This document shows positions 27,430-37,188 of a DNA stretch of 64,000 nucleotides, one piece after another. The notes below the pieces were generated by a model. It did not search any database. It saw nothing but the letters and a program-made list of their open reading frames with translations, and was not told the origin of the DNA. Within the stretch, counting starts at the first letter, position 1. Every line of letters starts with the position of its first letter. The stretch covers positions 1 to 64,000 of the forward strand of contig NZ_VUMS01000003.1 in NCBI RefSeq assembly GCF_009696065.1. Direction: 5' to 3'. The position numbers were made by a program, and so were the translations under genes. This DNA comes from Oliverpabstia intestinalis. GTDB taxonomy: Bacteria; Bacillota; Clostridia; Lachnospirales; Lachnospiraceae.

Positions 27430-28527
27430 ATGAAGTTAGGTATCGTTGGGCTTCCGAATGTGGGAAAGAGTACCTTGTTTAACTCACTGACAAAGGCAGG
27501 GGCTGAGTCTGCCAATTATCCGTTCTGTACGATTGATCCGAATGTGGGTATTGTGGCAGTGCCGGATGAGAGACTGAAATTGTTAGGAGATTTTTATCAT
27601 TCCAAGAAGGTGACTCCGGCGGTGATTGAGTTTGTGGATATTGCGGGTCTTGTAAAAGGTGCTTCCAAGGGAGAAGGCCTGGGCAATCAGTTCCTTGCGA
27701 ATATCCGAGAGGTGGATGCGATCGTTCATGTGGTTCGATGTTTTGAAGATTCCAATGTTATCCATGTAGATGGAAAGATTGATCCGGTACGTGATATTGA
27801 GACGATCAACCTGGAGCTGATCTTCTCGGATCTGGAGATTCTGGAGAGAAGAATTGCCAAGACAACCAAGGCAGCCAGAATGGATAAGACAGCAGCGAAA
27901 GAGCTGGAACTGCAGCAGAGAATCAAAGCACATCTGGAAGACGGAAAACCGGCGATTACCCTGGAAACAGAAAACGAAGATGAAGAGGCATGGCTGCAGG
28001 AGTATAATCTGCTGACAGCAAAACCGGTTATCTTTGCAGCAAATGTTTCGGAGGATGATCTGGCAGATGATGGTGCTTCAAACCCGCATGTACAGGCTGT
28101 CCGGGAACTGGCAAAAGAGCAGAACAGTGGTGTGTTTGTTATCTGTGCGGAGATCGAACAGGAGATCGCCGAGCTGGAAGATGATGAGAAAAAAATGTTC
28201 CTGGATGATCTGGGAATTCAGGAATCCGGTCTGGAGAAACTGATAAAAGCAAGTTATGAACTGCTGGGACTGATGAGTTATCTGACTGCCGGTGAGGATG
28301 AGACACGTGCATGGACGATTAAAGTGGGAACAAAGGCACCGCAGGCAGCCGGAAAGATCCATACCGATTTTGAGAGAGGATTTATCAAGGCAGAAGTTGT
28401 CAACTATAAAGACCTTCTGGAGTCCGGTTCTTATGCCGGAGCAAGAGAAAAAGGTCTGGTCCGCATGGAAGGAAAAGAGTATGTGGTAAAAGACGGAGAT
28501 GTAATTTTATTCCGTTTCAATGTATAA
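27430..28527 (+). CDS. ychF: Ribosome-associated ATPase YchF (OLA1 family)
   Basis: Obg-like P-loop protein that binds ATP rather than GTP and associates with the 70S ribosome, with roles in stress response. The 365 residues have GLPNVGKSTLFNSL at the start, DIAGLVKGASKGEGLGNQFL (G3), an NxxE-type G4 region, a helical coiled-coil insert at about 130-200 and a C-terminal TGS domain ending in the conserved GDVILFRFNV. AGGAAAGAGG lies before the ATG. Confidence 0.95.
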   Translation: MKLGIVGLPNVGKSTLFNSLTKAGAESANYPFCTIDPNVGIVAVPDERLKLLGDFYHSKKVTPAVIEFVDIAGLVKGASKGEGLGNQFLANIREVDAIVHVVRCFEDSNVIHVDGKIDPVRDIETINLELIFSDLEILERRIAKTTKAARMDKTAAKELELQQRIKAHLEDGKPAITLETENEDEEAWLQEYNLLTAKPVIFAANVSEDDLADDGASNPHVQAVRELAKEQNSGVFVICAEIEQEIAELEDDEKKMFLDDLGIQESGLEKLIKASYELLGLMSYLTAGEDETRAWTIKVGTKAPQAAGKIHTDFERGFIKAEVVNYKDLLESGSYAGAREKGLVRMEGKEYVVKDGDVILFRFNV

Positions 28528-28551
28528 GCGAATAAACAGAAAAAAATATAG

Positions 28552-28597
28552 GCAACTGTTCGACAGGCAGTATCCCGCGATGGTACCGGGCAGTTAC
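28552..28597 (+). repeat. 46-bp GTAAC-type insertion element
   Basis: Begins GCAACTGTTC and ends GGGCAGTTAC. It aligns over its whole length with the 46-bp element at 48637. Flanks AAATATAG (28544-28551) and AAATGCAG (28598-28605) match at 6 of 8 bases, the two differences being transitions, as in an aged target duplication. Confidence 0.65.
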
Positions 28598-28607
28598 AAA
28601 TGCAGAA

Positions 28608-28643
28608 AAATGAGGAAAAGATAAGCTTTTCCTCATTTTTTTT
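28608..28643 (+). terminator. ychF intrinsic terminator
   Basis: AATGAGGAAAAG and CTTTTCCTCATT form a 12-bp stem with a five-base loop, followed by an eight-base T-run. Confidence 0.92.
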
Positions 28644-28656
28644 CCAAAATTTCCCC

Positions 28657-28685
28657 TTGTATTCTTACTGCATTTGGTTTAAAAT
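28657..28685 (+). promoter_or_regulatory. mraZ promoter (dcw cluster)
   Basis: TTGTAT (28657-28662), 17-bp spacer, TAAAAT (28680-28685). About 150 bp of leader follows, with GAAATAAA/TTTATTTC and CCGGGGAATTCCCCGG hairpins before the mraZ ribosome binding site. MraZ normally represses this promoter at direct GTGG-type repeats. Three TGG-bearing repeats (AAGTGGTAG, AAGTGGAG, AAGTGGTG) lie at about 28694-28725 and are candidate MraZ boxes. Confidence 0.7.
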
Positions 28686-28838
28686 AAAGAGCATAAGTGG
28701 TAGAAAGTGGAGAAAAGTGGTGCGAAAGGGAGAGTGTGTGGCAGCCGATTCCAGAAAGCACCTGAAATAAAAGGTTGGGGAGAACCGTTTATTTCATGAT
28801 TCCGGGGAATTCCCCGGCACTCAAAGAGGGTAGATTCT

Positions 28839-29270
28839 ATGTTCATGGGAGAATACAGTCATACAATTGACACAAAAGGAAGATTGATTATTCCGTCTAA
28901 GTTTCGCGAAGAACTGGGAGATGAATTCGTGTTAACAAAGGGTTTAGACGGCTGCCTTTCTATTTATCCTATGGAACAGTGGAAGATCTTTGAGAAGAAA
29001 CTGGAAGCTTTACCGCTTACAAACAAAAATGCGAGAAAATTTTCACGATTCTTTGTGGCAGGTGCGACAACATGTGAACTGGATCGACAGGGGAGAATTC
29101 TGGTACCGGCAACGTTACGGGAATTTGCAGGTCTGGAGAAAGATGTGGTACTCACCGGTAATCTGAACCGGATCGAAGTCTGGAGCAAGGCGAAGTGGAG
29201 TGAAAATAATGACTATGATGATATGGATGCGATTGCAGAAGATATGCAGGAGATGGGAATTATCATCTAG
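28839..29270 (+). CDS. mraZ: Transcriptional regulator MraZ
   Basis: DNA-binding repressor/modulator of the division and cell wall cluster. The 143 residues consist of two AbrB/SpoVT-like MraZ halves, each with the DxxGR core ([15 protein letters not shown] and [15 protein letters not shown]). It is the first gene of the dcw cluster, as in most bacteria, and its promoter region carries the expected TGG repeats. Confidence 0.96.
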   Translation: MFMGEYSHTIDTKGRLIIPSKFREELGDEFVLTKGLDGCLSIYPMEQWKIFEKKLEALPLTNKNARKFSRFFVAGATTCELDRQGRILVPATLREFAGLEKDVVLTGNLNRIEVWSKAKWSENNDYDDMDAIAEDMQEMGIII

Positions 29271-29300
29271 ATCCGGTGAAAAAAGGAGTAAGAGTGTTAG

Positions 29301-30251
29301 ATGGAGTTTAAACACAAATCGGTATTACTGAAAGAGACCATAGACAATCTGAATGTGAAGCCGGACGGCATCTATGTTGACGGAACTTTGGGAGGGGCAG
29401 GACATGCCTCGGAAGTATGCAAATTATTATCTGCCACGGGGAGATTAATAGGAATAGACCAGGACGATGCGGCAATACAGGCGGCAAGTGAACGACTGCG
29501 GGACTATCAGGATCGCACGATGATCATTCGCAGTAATTATTGCCACATGGTCCCGGAATTAAAAAAAAGGGGAATCAACTCTGTTGATGGTATTGTGCTG
29601 GATTTGGGAGTATCTTCCTATCAGCTGGATCATGCAGAACGCGGTTTTACGTACCGGGAGGATGTGCCTCTGGATATGCGTATGGATCAGCGGCAGACCA
29701 AAACTGCGGAAGATATCGTAAATACTTATAGCGAGAGTGAACTGTACAGGATTATTCGTGACTATGGAGAGGACAAGTTTGCAAAAAATATTGCAAAACA
29801 TATCTGTCTGGCAAGACAGGAGACACCGATTCATACCACAGGAGAATTAACGGAGATTATAAAAAGAGCCATTCCGATGAAAGTCCGGGCAACGGGAGGA
29901 CATCCCTCCAAGAGAACATTTCAGGCGCTCAGGATTGAACTGAATCATGAGCTTGACGTTCTGCGTGATTCGCTGGATGGAATGATTGACTTTTTAAATG
30001 ACGGAGGAAGGATCTGCATTATTACCTTCCATTCTCTGGAAGACCGTATCGTAAAGACGATTTTCCGAAGAAATGAAAATCCATGTACCTGTCCGCCGAA
30101 CTTTCCTGTGTGTGTATGCGGAAAAGTATCCAAGGGCAGAGTGATAACAAGAAAACCGATTCTTCCGTCTGAGGAAGAACTGGAGTGGAACAGTCGCTCA
30201 CAGAGTGCAAAATTGCGGGTATTTGAACGTCAGATATCCGAAGCTAAGTAA
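29301..30251 (+). CDS. rsmH: 16S rRNA (cytosine1402-N4)-methyltransferase
   Basis: SAM-dependent methyltransferase acting on C1402 in the ribosomal P site. [12 protein letters not shown] (SAM loop), [27 protein letters not shown] and [12 protein letters not shown] are all present in 316 residues. Position directly after mraZ is the canonical dcw order. Confidence 0.97.
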   Translation: MEFKHKSVLLKETIDNLNVKPDGIYVDGTLGGAGHASEVCKLLSATGRLIGIDQDDAAIQAASERLRDYQDRTMIIRSNYCHMVPELKKRGINSVDGIVLDLGVSSYQLDHAERGFTYREDVPLDMRMDQRQTKTAEDIVNTYSESELYRIIRDYGEDKFAKNIAKHICLARQETPIHTTGELTEIIKRAIPMKVRATGGHPSKRTFQALRIELNHELDVLRDSLDGMIDFLNDGGRICIITFHSLEDRIVKTIFRRNENPCTCPPNFPVCVCGKVSKGRVITRKPILPSEEELEWNSRSQSAKLRVFERQISEAK

Positions 30252-30264
30252 GGAGACAGCAACA

Positions 30265-30756
30265 ATGGCCAGAAAGCAAAACAGAAGGGTAAATTCCAGA
30301 TCGGAACGAACAGTGGAACAGTATGTGATAGATGGTAATACTGTCCGCAAGATTCAGGCCATACCACAGGAAGAACCGGAAGTGAGACCGGTTCGTCGGA
30401 CAACTTCCAGAAATCGGGCAAGAACCAGAGCGATGAGCCGCGGTTATGTAATGTTTCTGGCAGTGGTATCAGCGGCAGCTCTGTTTATGTGTGTCCGTTA
30501 TCTGCAGATGAAGTCTGCGATCACGACACAGACAAAGGAGATTGCCACTGCAGAGTCAGAACTGAGTCAGCTGAAAGCAGACAATGATGCATTATACAAC
30601 AGTGTCATTTCATCAGTGGATCTGGAAAAGATAAAAGATAAGGCGATGAACGAACTGGGGATGACTTATCCGCAGGAAGATCAGATTTATCAGTTTGATA
30701 CTGCAGGAAACAGTTATGTACGTCAGTATAAAGATGTACCTGATACGACAAAATAA
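30265..30756 (+). CDS. ftsL: FtsL-like cell division protein
   Basis: Bitopic divisome protein. A basic cytoplasmic tail of about 65 residues, one membrane helix at about 70-86, and an extracellular coiled coil with heptad Leu/Ala/Ile spacing (about 90-135) make up 163 residues. Sequence similarity is always weak in this family; the call rests on topology and on the position between rsmH and the penicillin-binding proteins. An open frame runs back to 30205 inside rsmH, but AAGGAGA at 30250 sets the ATG at 30265. Confidence 0.85.
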   Translation: MARKQNRRVNSRSERTVEQYVIDGNTVRKIQAIPQEEPEVRPVRRTTSRNRARTRAMSRGYVMFLAVVSAAALFMCVRYLQMKSAITTQTKEIATAESELSQLKADNDALYNSVISSVDLEKIKDKAMNELGMTYPQEDQIYQFDTAGNSYVRQYKDVPDTTK

Positions 30757-30765
30757 GGTGGTTGC

Positions 30766-32871
30766 GTGCAAAGAAAGAGAAGAAAGAAAAGGGGGAATCC
30801 CCTTTTAACAAGAAAGATAAATAGTAAGATGCGTATGAAGCTGGTATGGCTGTTTGGAATGGTCGTACTGGCTTTCGTAGGTTTAGGTATACGAATCACA
30901 GTGATCAATGCCAGCCAGGGAAATCAGTACAGCAAACAGGTATTAAGTCAGTCGCAGCAAAAGTACGACAGCCGTGTGATTCCGTTCAAACGTGGAGATA
31001 TCACAGACAGAAACGGGGTAGTACTGGCGACCAGTGAGAAAGTATATAAAGTTATTCTGGACTGCAAAGTAGTCAACACAAAAGAAGAATATGTAGAACC
31101 AACCATAAAAGCGCTGGTTGATGTGATGGGGCTGGATGAAGAAACTGTTCGAAAGAAACTGGAAGATGAGACTACAAAAGACAGTCAGTATCAGATTTTG
31201 CAAAGCAATGTTTCTATCAATCAGAAGAAAGCGTTTGAAGATTATACCGATGTATCCGGTGAAGAAGCAAAAGAAAAACTGACAAAAGAAGAAATTGCAG
31301 AGCGTTCGAACATCAAAGGGGTATGGTTTGAAGAAGATTACCGGAGAGTATATCCTCTGAATTCCACAGCCAGTCATCTGGTTGGATTTACGTATACGGG
31401 AAACAGCGCGGACTGGGGAATCGAAGGCTATTATTCCAGTACTCTGAACGGAGTTAACGGAAGACAGTTCGGATATTACAACTCAGATGCTGATGTAGAA
31501 CAGAATATTATCGATCCGATTAACGGCAACAGTGTGGAATCAACTATTGATCTTAATATTCAGCAGGTAGTAGAAAAATATATTAGCAATTTTATGGATG
31601 GTATGGCAAATGGTCCGAGAGGGGCCGAAGGAGCGGCAAATGTAGGTGTCATTGTTGCGAATCCGAAAAATGGTGAGATTCTTGCCATGGCGACGGATAA
31701 TCCGTATGATCTGAACGATCCAAGAGATCTTACTTCCTATTATTCGCAGGATGAGATCAATGGGATGGATAATGATACGATGCTGGAGAATCTTTACGGT
31801 ATCTGGAAAAATTATTGTATCAGCGATGCTTTTGAACCGGGCTCAACGGTAAAACCGCTGACCATTGGTGCAGCATTGGATGCGGATGTGGTGCAGCCAT
31901 CGGATACGTTTGTCTGCGACGGTTACCAGATGTTTGGCGGGACCAGAATCAGATGCGCTATCTATCCGGGAGCACATGGAACGGAAACCCTGTCAGATCT
32001 GATCAAGCATTCCTGTAACGATGGTTTGATGCAAATCGGCGCTCTTCTGGGATCGGAGGAATTCCTGAAGTACCAGAAAATATTTAATTTCGGTGCTACT
32101 ACGGGTATTGATCTTCCGGGAGAAGCAACAGGTATACTTCACACCGAAGAAAGTCTTTCATCGGGAAGTACCGAACTTGCCAGTGCTTCCTTCGGACAGG
32201 GATATACCTGTACGATGATTCAGGAGATTGCGGCAATCTGTTCTGTGATCAATGGTGGATATTATTATCAGCCACATGTGGTCAGTAAAATATTGAACGA
32301 GGACGGTGATGTGATCAAAGATGTGCAGCCTGTAGTAACAAAACAGACTGTATCCAGTGATGTATCAGCACTGATCCGCCAGTATATGGGGACTGTTATG
32401 GAGTCTGATGGTACCGGAGCAGCAGCGAAGGTAGACGGTTACAGTATGGGCGGGAAAACAGGAACTGCACAGAAATATCCCCGTGAGGAAAAAAAATATC
32501 TGGTATCATTTATCGGTTTCGCACCGCTGGATGATCCGCAGGTGGTTGTGTATGTGGTTGTTGACGAACCAAATACAGAATATCAGGCAGATAGCCTGTA
32601 TGCACAGTATATTTATAAAGGTGTTATGACAGAGATTCTTCCGTATCTGAACATTTTCCAGGATGAAGAGGTAACGGATAAAGCAAATGCAAAGATGACT
32701 TATCTGGAAAATTTGATCAATCAGAAGGCAGAGTCCAACAGACAGTCTGACAGCACCGATGATACAACAACGGCTGCACCGCCGGAGGATGACAGTGAAA
32801 CCAAGCTTGACAATAAGCAGGAGAGTGAAGGTATCACTGATGAAGAAGCGGCCATACAAAGTGGAAATTAA
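30766..32871 (+). CDS. Class B penicillin-binding protein (FtsI/SpoVD type)
   Basis: Division transpeptidase that cross-links septal peptidoglycan with FtsW. A basic N-tail and helix (about 25-47) precede the dimerisation domain and the transpeptidase domain with active-site Ser360 in STVK, SCN at 416-418 and KTGT at 564-567. A C-terminal acidic, Thr/Asp/Glu-rich tail of about 60 residues replaces any PASTA domain. The start is a GTG after AAGGTGG. Length 701. It is followed by a terminator and then a second class B PBP, so the pair probably divides vegetative and sporulation roles. Confidence 0.92.
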   Translation: MQRKRRKKRGNPLLTRKINSKMRMKLVWLFGMVVLAFVGLGIRITVINASQGNQYSKQVLSQSQQKYDSRVIPFKRGDITDRNGVVLATSEKVYKVILDCKVVNTKEEYVEPTIKALVDVMGLDEETVRKKLEDETTKDSQYQILQSNVSINQKKAFEDYTDVSGEEAKEKLTKEEIAERSNIKGVWFEEDYRRVYPLNSTASHLVGFTYTGNSADWGIEGYYSSTLNGVNGRQFGYYNSDADVEQNIIDPINGNSVESTIDLNIQQVVEKYISNFMDGMANGPRGAEGAANVGVIVANPKNGEILAMATDNPYDLNDPRDLTSYYSQDEINGMDNDTMLENLYGIWKNYCISDAFEPGSTVKPLTIGAALDADVVQPSDTFVCDGYQMFGGTRIRCAIYPGAHGTETLSDLIKHSCNDGLMQIGALLGSEEFLKYQKIFNFGATTGIDLPGEATGILHTEESLSSGSTELASASFGQGYTCTMIQEIAAICSVINGGYYYQPHVVSKILNEDGDVIKDVQPVVTKQTVSSDVSALIRQYMGTVMESDGTGAAAKVDGYSMGGKTGTAQKYPREEKKYLVSFIGFAPLDDPQVVVYVVVDEPNTEYQADSLYAQYIYKGVMTEILPYLNIFQDEEVTDKANAKMTYLENLINQKAESNRQSDSTDDTTTAAPPEDDSETKLDNKQESEGITDEEAAIQSGN

Positions 32872-32893
32872 GTAAAAACAGGAATACGAATAA

Positions 32894-32943
32894 CCTCGCA
32901 GAAGTGACCATACATTAAATGGAAAGCTTCTGCGGGGTTTTTT
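32894..32943 (+). terminator. Terminator touching the next start codon
   Basis: CCTCGCAGAAG pairs with CTTCTGCGGGG, loop 28 bases, then a six-base T-run that ends exactly at the ATG of the next gene. The descending strand of the stem holds the only G-rich stretch (GCGGGG) that could act as ribosome binding site for that gene. Confidence 0.8.
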
Positions 32944-34695
32944 ATGGAGAAAAATAAAACATTTCATAAGAAAAAAACGCTGGTGGTTTTTCTGGGATGT
33001 ATGTTTATGCTGACAGCTTTGATAGGGCGATTGGTCAATCTGATGGTAGTACAGTCGGAATATTATGCGAAAAAAGCCGATGATCTGCACGAAAGAGAGC
33101 GTAAGATCAAGGCCGCGAGAGGGCGAATTCTCGATGCGAACGGAGTTGTACTGGCAGATAATAAAACAGTTTGTACGATATCCGTGATTCACAGCCAGAT
33201 CAAAGAACCGGAAAAGGTAATTGCGATGCTGACAAAAGAGCTGGGAATCGATGAGGCGGAAGCACGAAAACGGGTGAATAAAATATCCTCGATCGAAAGA
33301 GTAAAAACAAATGTGGAAAAAGAAGTGGGGGATAAGATCCGGGAATATCAGCTTGCCGGCGTAAAAGTGGACGAGGATTTTCGAAGATTTTATCCGTATG
33401 GCGGGCTTGCTTCCCGGGTACTTGGATTTACCGGAGGAGATAATCAGGGAATCATCGGACTGGAAGTAAAATACGAAGAAGTGTTAAAAGGAATCAACGG
33501 GACAATTCTCACAACAACGGATGCCAGAGGAATCGAGCAAAATGGAATCGGGGAAAAACGAAAGGAACCGGTAGCGGGATTCGATCTCTGTATCAGTCTG
33601 GATTATAATATGCAGATGTATGCCCAGCAGGAGGCTGAACGTGTGATGGAACAAAAAGAAGCGGAGAAAGTATCGGTTCTTCTGCTTAATCCTCAAAACG
33701 GCGAAATCTATGCCTGTGTAAATGTACCGGAATTTGATCTGAATGATCCGTACACACTGCCGGAGTCTGTGACTGCATCAGACCGGAAGGAACGGACGGA
33801 TGCGCTAAATCGGATGTGGCGAAATACCTGTATCAATGACACGTATGAACCAGGGTCTACATTTAAAATTATCACGGCATCAGCCGGGCTTGAAGCCGGT
33901 GTGGTAACGTTGCAGGATCAGTTTTCCTGTCCTGGCTTTCGGGTGGTGGAAGATCGGCGGATTCACTGTGCAAGAAGAACCGGACATGGAGCACAGACCT
34001 TTGTACAGGGAATTGAAAATTCCTGTAATCCGGTTTTTATTGATGTGGCATTACGGCTGGGTGTGGAAAAATATTACGATTATTTTCAAAAATTCGGTTT
34101 ATTGGAAAAAACAGGTATTGATCTGCCGGGGGAAGCGGGAACCATTATGCATAAAAAAGAAAATATCGGACAGGTGGAACTGGCAACTATCGCATTCGGT
34201 CAGTCATTCCAGATTACTCCTCTGCAGCTGGCAACGACAGCCGCCTCTCTGATCAACGGTGGGGAGAGGATCACACCCCATTTCGGAGTAAAGGTGCAAA
34301 ACCGGGATGGAAAGGTCATAAAAACGTATTCATATGAGAAAAAAAAGAAAATTCTTTCGGGTCAGACATCGGAGAAAATGCGCTATGCCCTGGAAATGGT
34401 AGTGAAAGAGGGTGGAGGAAAAAACGGGCAGGTGGAAGGATATCGGATCGGCGGGAAAACAGCTACTTCTCAGACATTGCCCAGAAGTGCCAACCGGTAT
34501 ATTTCCTCTTTTCTCGGTTTTGCTCCGGCCGATGATCCGGTGATCCTCGGGGTCTGTATCATCTATAATCCGCAGGGAATCTATTATGGCGGAACAATAG
34601 CAGCCCCGGTGATGAAAACGATTTTTGAGAATGTGCTGCCGTATCTGGGAATAGATAAAACAGTAGTCGTGATAGAGGAGAGCAAAACAGAATGA
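32944..34695 (+). CDS. Second class B penicillin-binding protein, KTA variant
   Basis: Transpeptidase of 583 residues with helix at about 12-32, PBP dimer domain, and catalytic domain with Ser305 in STFK and SCN at 360-362. The third motif reads KTA (505-507, in GGKTATSQT) instead of the near-universal KTG, which lines the active site; the paralogue just upstream keeps KTG. It has no C-terminal tail or PASTA domain. By position it corresponds to SpoVD or FtsI of other Clostridia. Expression may depend on reading through the terminator that ends at its ATG. Confidence 0.9.
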   Translation: MEKNKTFHKKKTLVVFLGCMFMLTALIGRLVNLMVVQSEYYAKKADDLHERERKIKAARGRILDANGVVLADNKTVCTISVIHSQIKEPEKVIAMLTKELGIDEAEARKRVNKISSIERVKTNVEKEVGDKIREYQLAGVKVDEDFRRFYPYGGLASRVLGFTGGDNQGIIGLEVKYEEVLKGINGTILTTTDARGIEQNGIGEKRKEPVAGFDLCISLDYNMQMYAQQEAERVMEQKEAEKVSVLLLNPQNGEIYACVNVPEFDLNDPYTLPESVTASDRKERTDALNRMWRNTCINDTYEPGSTFKIITASAGLEAGVVTLQDQFSCPGFRVVEDRRIHCARRTGHGAQTFVQGIENSCNPVFIDVALRLGVEKYYDYFQKFGLLEKTGIDLPGEAGTIMHKKENIGQVELATIAFGQSFQITPLQLATTAASLINGGERITPHFGVKVQNRDGKVIKTYSYEKKKKILSGQTSEKMRYALEMVVKEGGGKNGQVEGYRIGGKTATSQTLPRSANRYISSFLGFAPADDPVILGVCIIYNPQGIYYGGTIAAPVMKTIFENVLPYLGIDKTVVVIEESKTE

Positions 34696-34746
34696 CAGAA
34701 TCACGGAATTTTCGGAAGCATTTGTGTGAAGCGTGTGGAATAACGG

Positions 34747-34775
34747 TTGATGAATAGAGGGAAAAGTATTATACT
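34747..34775 (+). promoter_or_regulatory. mraY promoter
   Basis: TTGATG (34747-34752), 17-bp spacer, TATACT (34770-34775), 52 bp before the mraY ATG. A TGAACA/TGTTCA hairpin lies in the short leader. Confidence 0.7.
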
Positions 34776-34827
34776 TAGAACGTAAAAAAACTGAACAGAA
34801 AAATGTTCATAATGTACGAGGTGAAGT

Positions 34828-35784
34828 ATGGATTTTAAAATTGTGATACCGGTGATTATTTCTTTTGTGATCAGTGTGATTCTGGCACCAGTGATTATTC
34901 CGTTTCTGAGGAGACTGAAAGCATCCCAGACGGAACGTACCGACGGTGTGAAGTCCCATCTTTCCAAGGCGGGAACTCCGACCATGGGTGGTCTGATCTT
35001 TCTGATTGCAGTAACAGTGACATCTTTGCTTTATATAAAAGATTATCCGAAGATCATTCCGATCTTATTTCTTACGCTGGGATTTGGTCTGATCGGATTT
35101 CTGGATGATTATCTGAAGGTTGTGCTGAAACGCTCCGATGGACTGCTTCCGGCACAGAAGATGGCAGGCCAGATCGTGGTAACTGCAATTTTTGCTTTTT
35201 ATCTGATTCGCTTTACTGACGTTAAACTGACACTGTTGGTACCTTTCAGTCATGGATATTACTGGAATATCGGCTGGGTGGCAGTACCGCTTTTATTTGT
35301 AGCGGTGATCGGTACGGTAAACGGTGTCAATTTTACAGATGGTCTGGATGGTCTGGCATCCAGCGTAACCGTAATGGTGGCAACATTCTTTACGGTAGTG
35401 GCAGTGGGAACACAAAGCGGTATTGAACCGATTACCTGTGCGGTTGTCGGCGCACTGATGGGATTTTTGCTGTTCAATGTATTTCCGGCGAAAGTATTTA
35501 TGGGAGATACCGGCTCACTGGCACTGGGAGGATTTGTTGCAGGTACTGCTTACATGTTGCAGATGCCGCTGTTTCTGATTCTGGTAGGCCTTATTTATCT
35601 GATTGAGGTGGCATCTGTTATTATACAGGTTACGTATTTTAAAAAGACCGGAGGAAAGAGATTCTTTAAGATGGCACCGATCCACCATCATTTTGAATTG
35701 TGTGGATGGTCTGAGACAAGAGTTGTGGCAGTTTTCTCCATTATCACAGCAATCCTGTGTATGATCGGTCTGCTGGCACTCTAA
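34828..35784 (+). CDS. mraY: Phospho-N-acetylmuramoyl-pentapeptide transferase
   Basis: Polytopic enzyme making lipid I from UDP-MurNAc-pentapeptide and undecaprenyl phosphate. Signature segments are KAGTPTMGG, FLDDYLKV (catalytic Asp pair), VNGVNFTDGLDGLA, FPAKVFMGDTGSLALGG and the C-terminal PIHHHFE. About ten hydrophobic helices in 318 residues. It is followed by murD after 27 bp. Confidence 0.97.
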   Translation: MDFKIVIPVIISFVISVILAPVIIPFLRRLKASQTERTDGVKSHLSKAGTPTMGGLIFLIAVTVTSLLYIKDYPKIIPILFLTLGFGLIGFLDDYLKVVLKRSDGLLPAQKMAGQIVVTAIFAFYLIRFTDVKLTLLVPFSHGYYWNIGWVAVPLLFVAVIGTVNGVNFTDGLDGLASSVTVMVATFFTVVAVGTQSGIEPITCAVVGALMGFLLFNVFPAKVFMGDTGSLALGGFVAGTAYMLQMPLFLILVGLIYLIEVASVIIQVTYFKKTGGKRFFKMAPIHHHFELCGWSETRVVAVFSIITAILCMIGLLAL

Positions 35785-35811
35785 GCACATTGAAAGAACG
35801 GGGAGAGAACC

Positions 35812-37188
35812 ATGAAGTTAGAAGGAAAACGTGTATTAGTATTTGGCGCCGGTATCAGCGGTATCGGTGCAGCGGATCTGCTCTGTAAAGTGGGAGCTTG
35901 TCCGGTGATTTATGATGGAAACGACAAACAGGATCCGGAGGCGATCAAAGCCAGACTGGAACAGCCGGAGAATGTAGATATTATTCTCGGAGAACTGTCT
36001 GAAGAGGCGAGAAAAACACTGGATCTGGTAGTGATGAGTCCTGGAGTTCCGACGGATCTTCCGATTGTGAAGACACTTCGCACACAGGGACTTCCGATCT
36101 GGGGTGAGGTAGAACTTGCTTATCAGATGGGTAAAGGAAAAGTCCTGGCGATCACAGGAACCAACGGAAAGACAACGACAACTGCCATGCTTGGAAAAAT
36201 CATGAGTGATTATCTGGACAGTGTCTATGTGGTTGGAAATATTGGAACACCGTATACTTCTGTAGCTCTGGACACAAAAGAAGAGACTGTGACAGTGGCG
36301 GAAATCAGCAGCTTCCAGTTAGAGACCATCCAGGACTTCCAGCCTGCTGTCAGTGCAATTTTGAATATCACAGAGGATCATCTGAACCGTCATCATACGA
36401 TGGAAGAATATATCCGTGTGAAAGAACTGATTACCGGCAACCAGACCAAAGATCAGGTCTGTGTACTGAATTATGAAGATGAGGTGCTGAGAACTTTCGG
36501 GGAAAGCGGACAGGTGAAAGCAAAGGTTGTCTATTTTTCCAGCCTCAGAGAACTTCCACAGGGTATTTTCCTGAGAGGAAAAGAGATTGTTTTAAGAGCC
36601 GGAGAAAAAGAATTCGTGATCACGACCACAGACCGCCTGAAGATCCTTGGCCGACATAACCACGAAAATACAATGGCGGCAGCAGCCATGGCATATTATG
36701 CAGGTGTTCCGGTGGAAAATATCAAAAAAAGTGTGGAAAACTTTGTGGCAGTAGAGCACCGGATCGAATATGTGACAGAGAAAAACGGAGTGGTATATTA
36801 TAACGATTCCAAAGGAACCAACCCGGATGCGGCTATCAAAGGAATCCAGGCCATGGACCGTCCGACACTGCTGATCGGTGGAGGATATGACAAACAGTCT
36901 TCTTACGACGAGTGGATCGAAGCTTTTGACGGAAAAGTTCGTTTCCTGGTGCTGATTGGTCAAACGAGAGAAAAGATCGAAGAGACCGCCCACAAGTGTG
37001 GATTTATGAATACGATTCTGGCTGATAATCTGGAAGAAGCCGTAAAGATTTGTGCCGAAAAAGCAAACAAAGGCGATGCGGTTCTCTTATCACCGGCATG
37101 TGCAAGCTGGGGACAGTTCGACAACTACGAACAGCGTGGTCGGATGTTCAAAGAATATGTATACGCCCTGCCGGAGGCAGATGCGTAA
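35812..37188 (+). CDS. murD: UDP-MurNAc-L-alanine:D-glutamate ligase
   Basis: Adds D-Glu to UDP-MurNAc-L-Ala. The ligase domains are in order: N-terminal UDP-binding fold with GAGISGIGAADLL, ATP loop ITGTNGKTTTTAM near residue 115, EISSFQLE, and the C-terminal domain with YNDSKGTNPDA and LLSPACASWGQFDNYEQRG. Length 458. The RluA-family gene begins inside its last codons. Confidence 0.97.
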   Translation: MKLEGKRVLVFGAGISGIGAADLLCKVGACPVIYDGNDKQDPEAIKARLEQPENVDIILGELSEEARKTLDLVVMSPGVPTDLPIVKTLRTQGLPIWGEVELAYQMGKGKVLAITGTNGKTTTTAMLGKIMSDYLDSVYVVGNIGTPYTSVALDTKEETVTVAEISSFQLETIQDFQPAVSAILNITEDHLNRHHTMEEYIRVKELITGNQTKDQVCVLNYEDEVLRTFGESGQVKAKVVYFSSLRELPQGIFLRGKEIVLRAGEKEFVITTTDRLKILGRHNHENTMAAAAMAYYAGVPVENIKKSVENFVAVEHRIEYVTEKNGVVYYNDSKGTNPDAAIKGIQAMDRPTLLIGGGYDKQSSYDEWIEAFDGKVRFLVLIGQTREKIEETAHKCGFMNTILADNLEEAVKICAEKANKGDAVLLSPACASWGQFDNYEQRGRMFKEYVYALPEADA

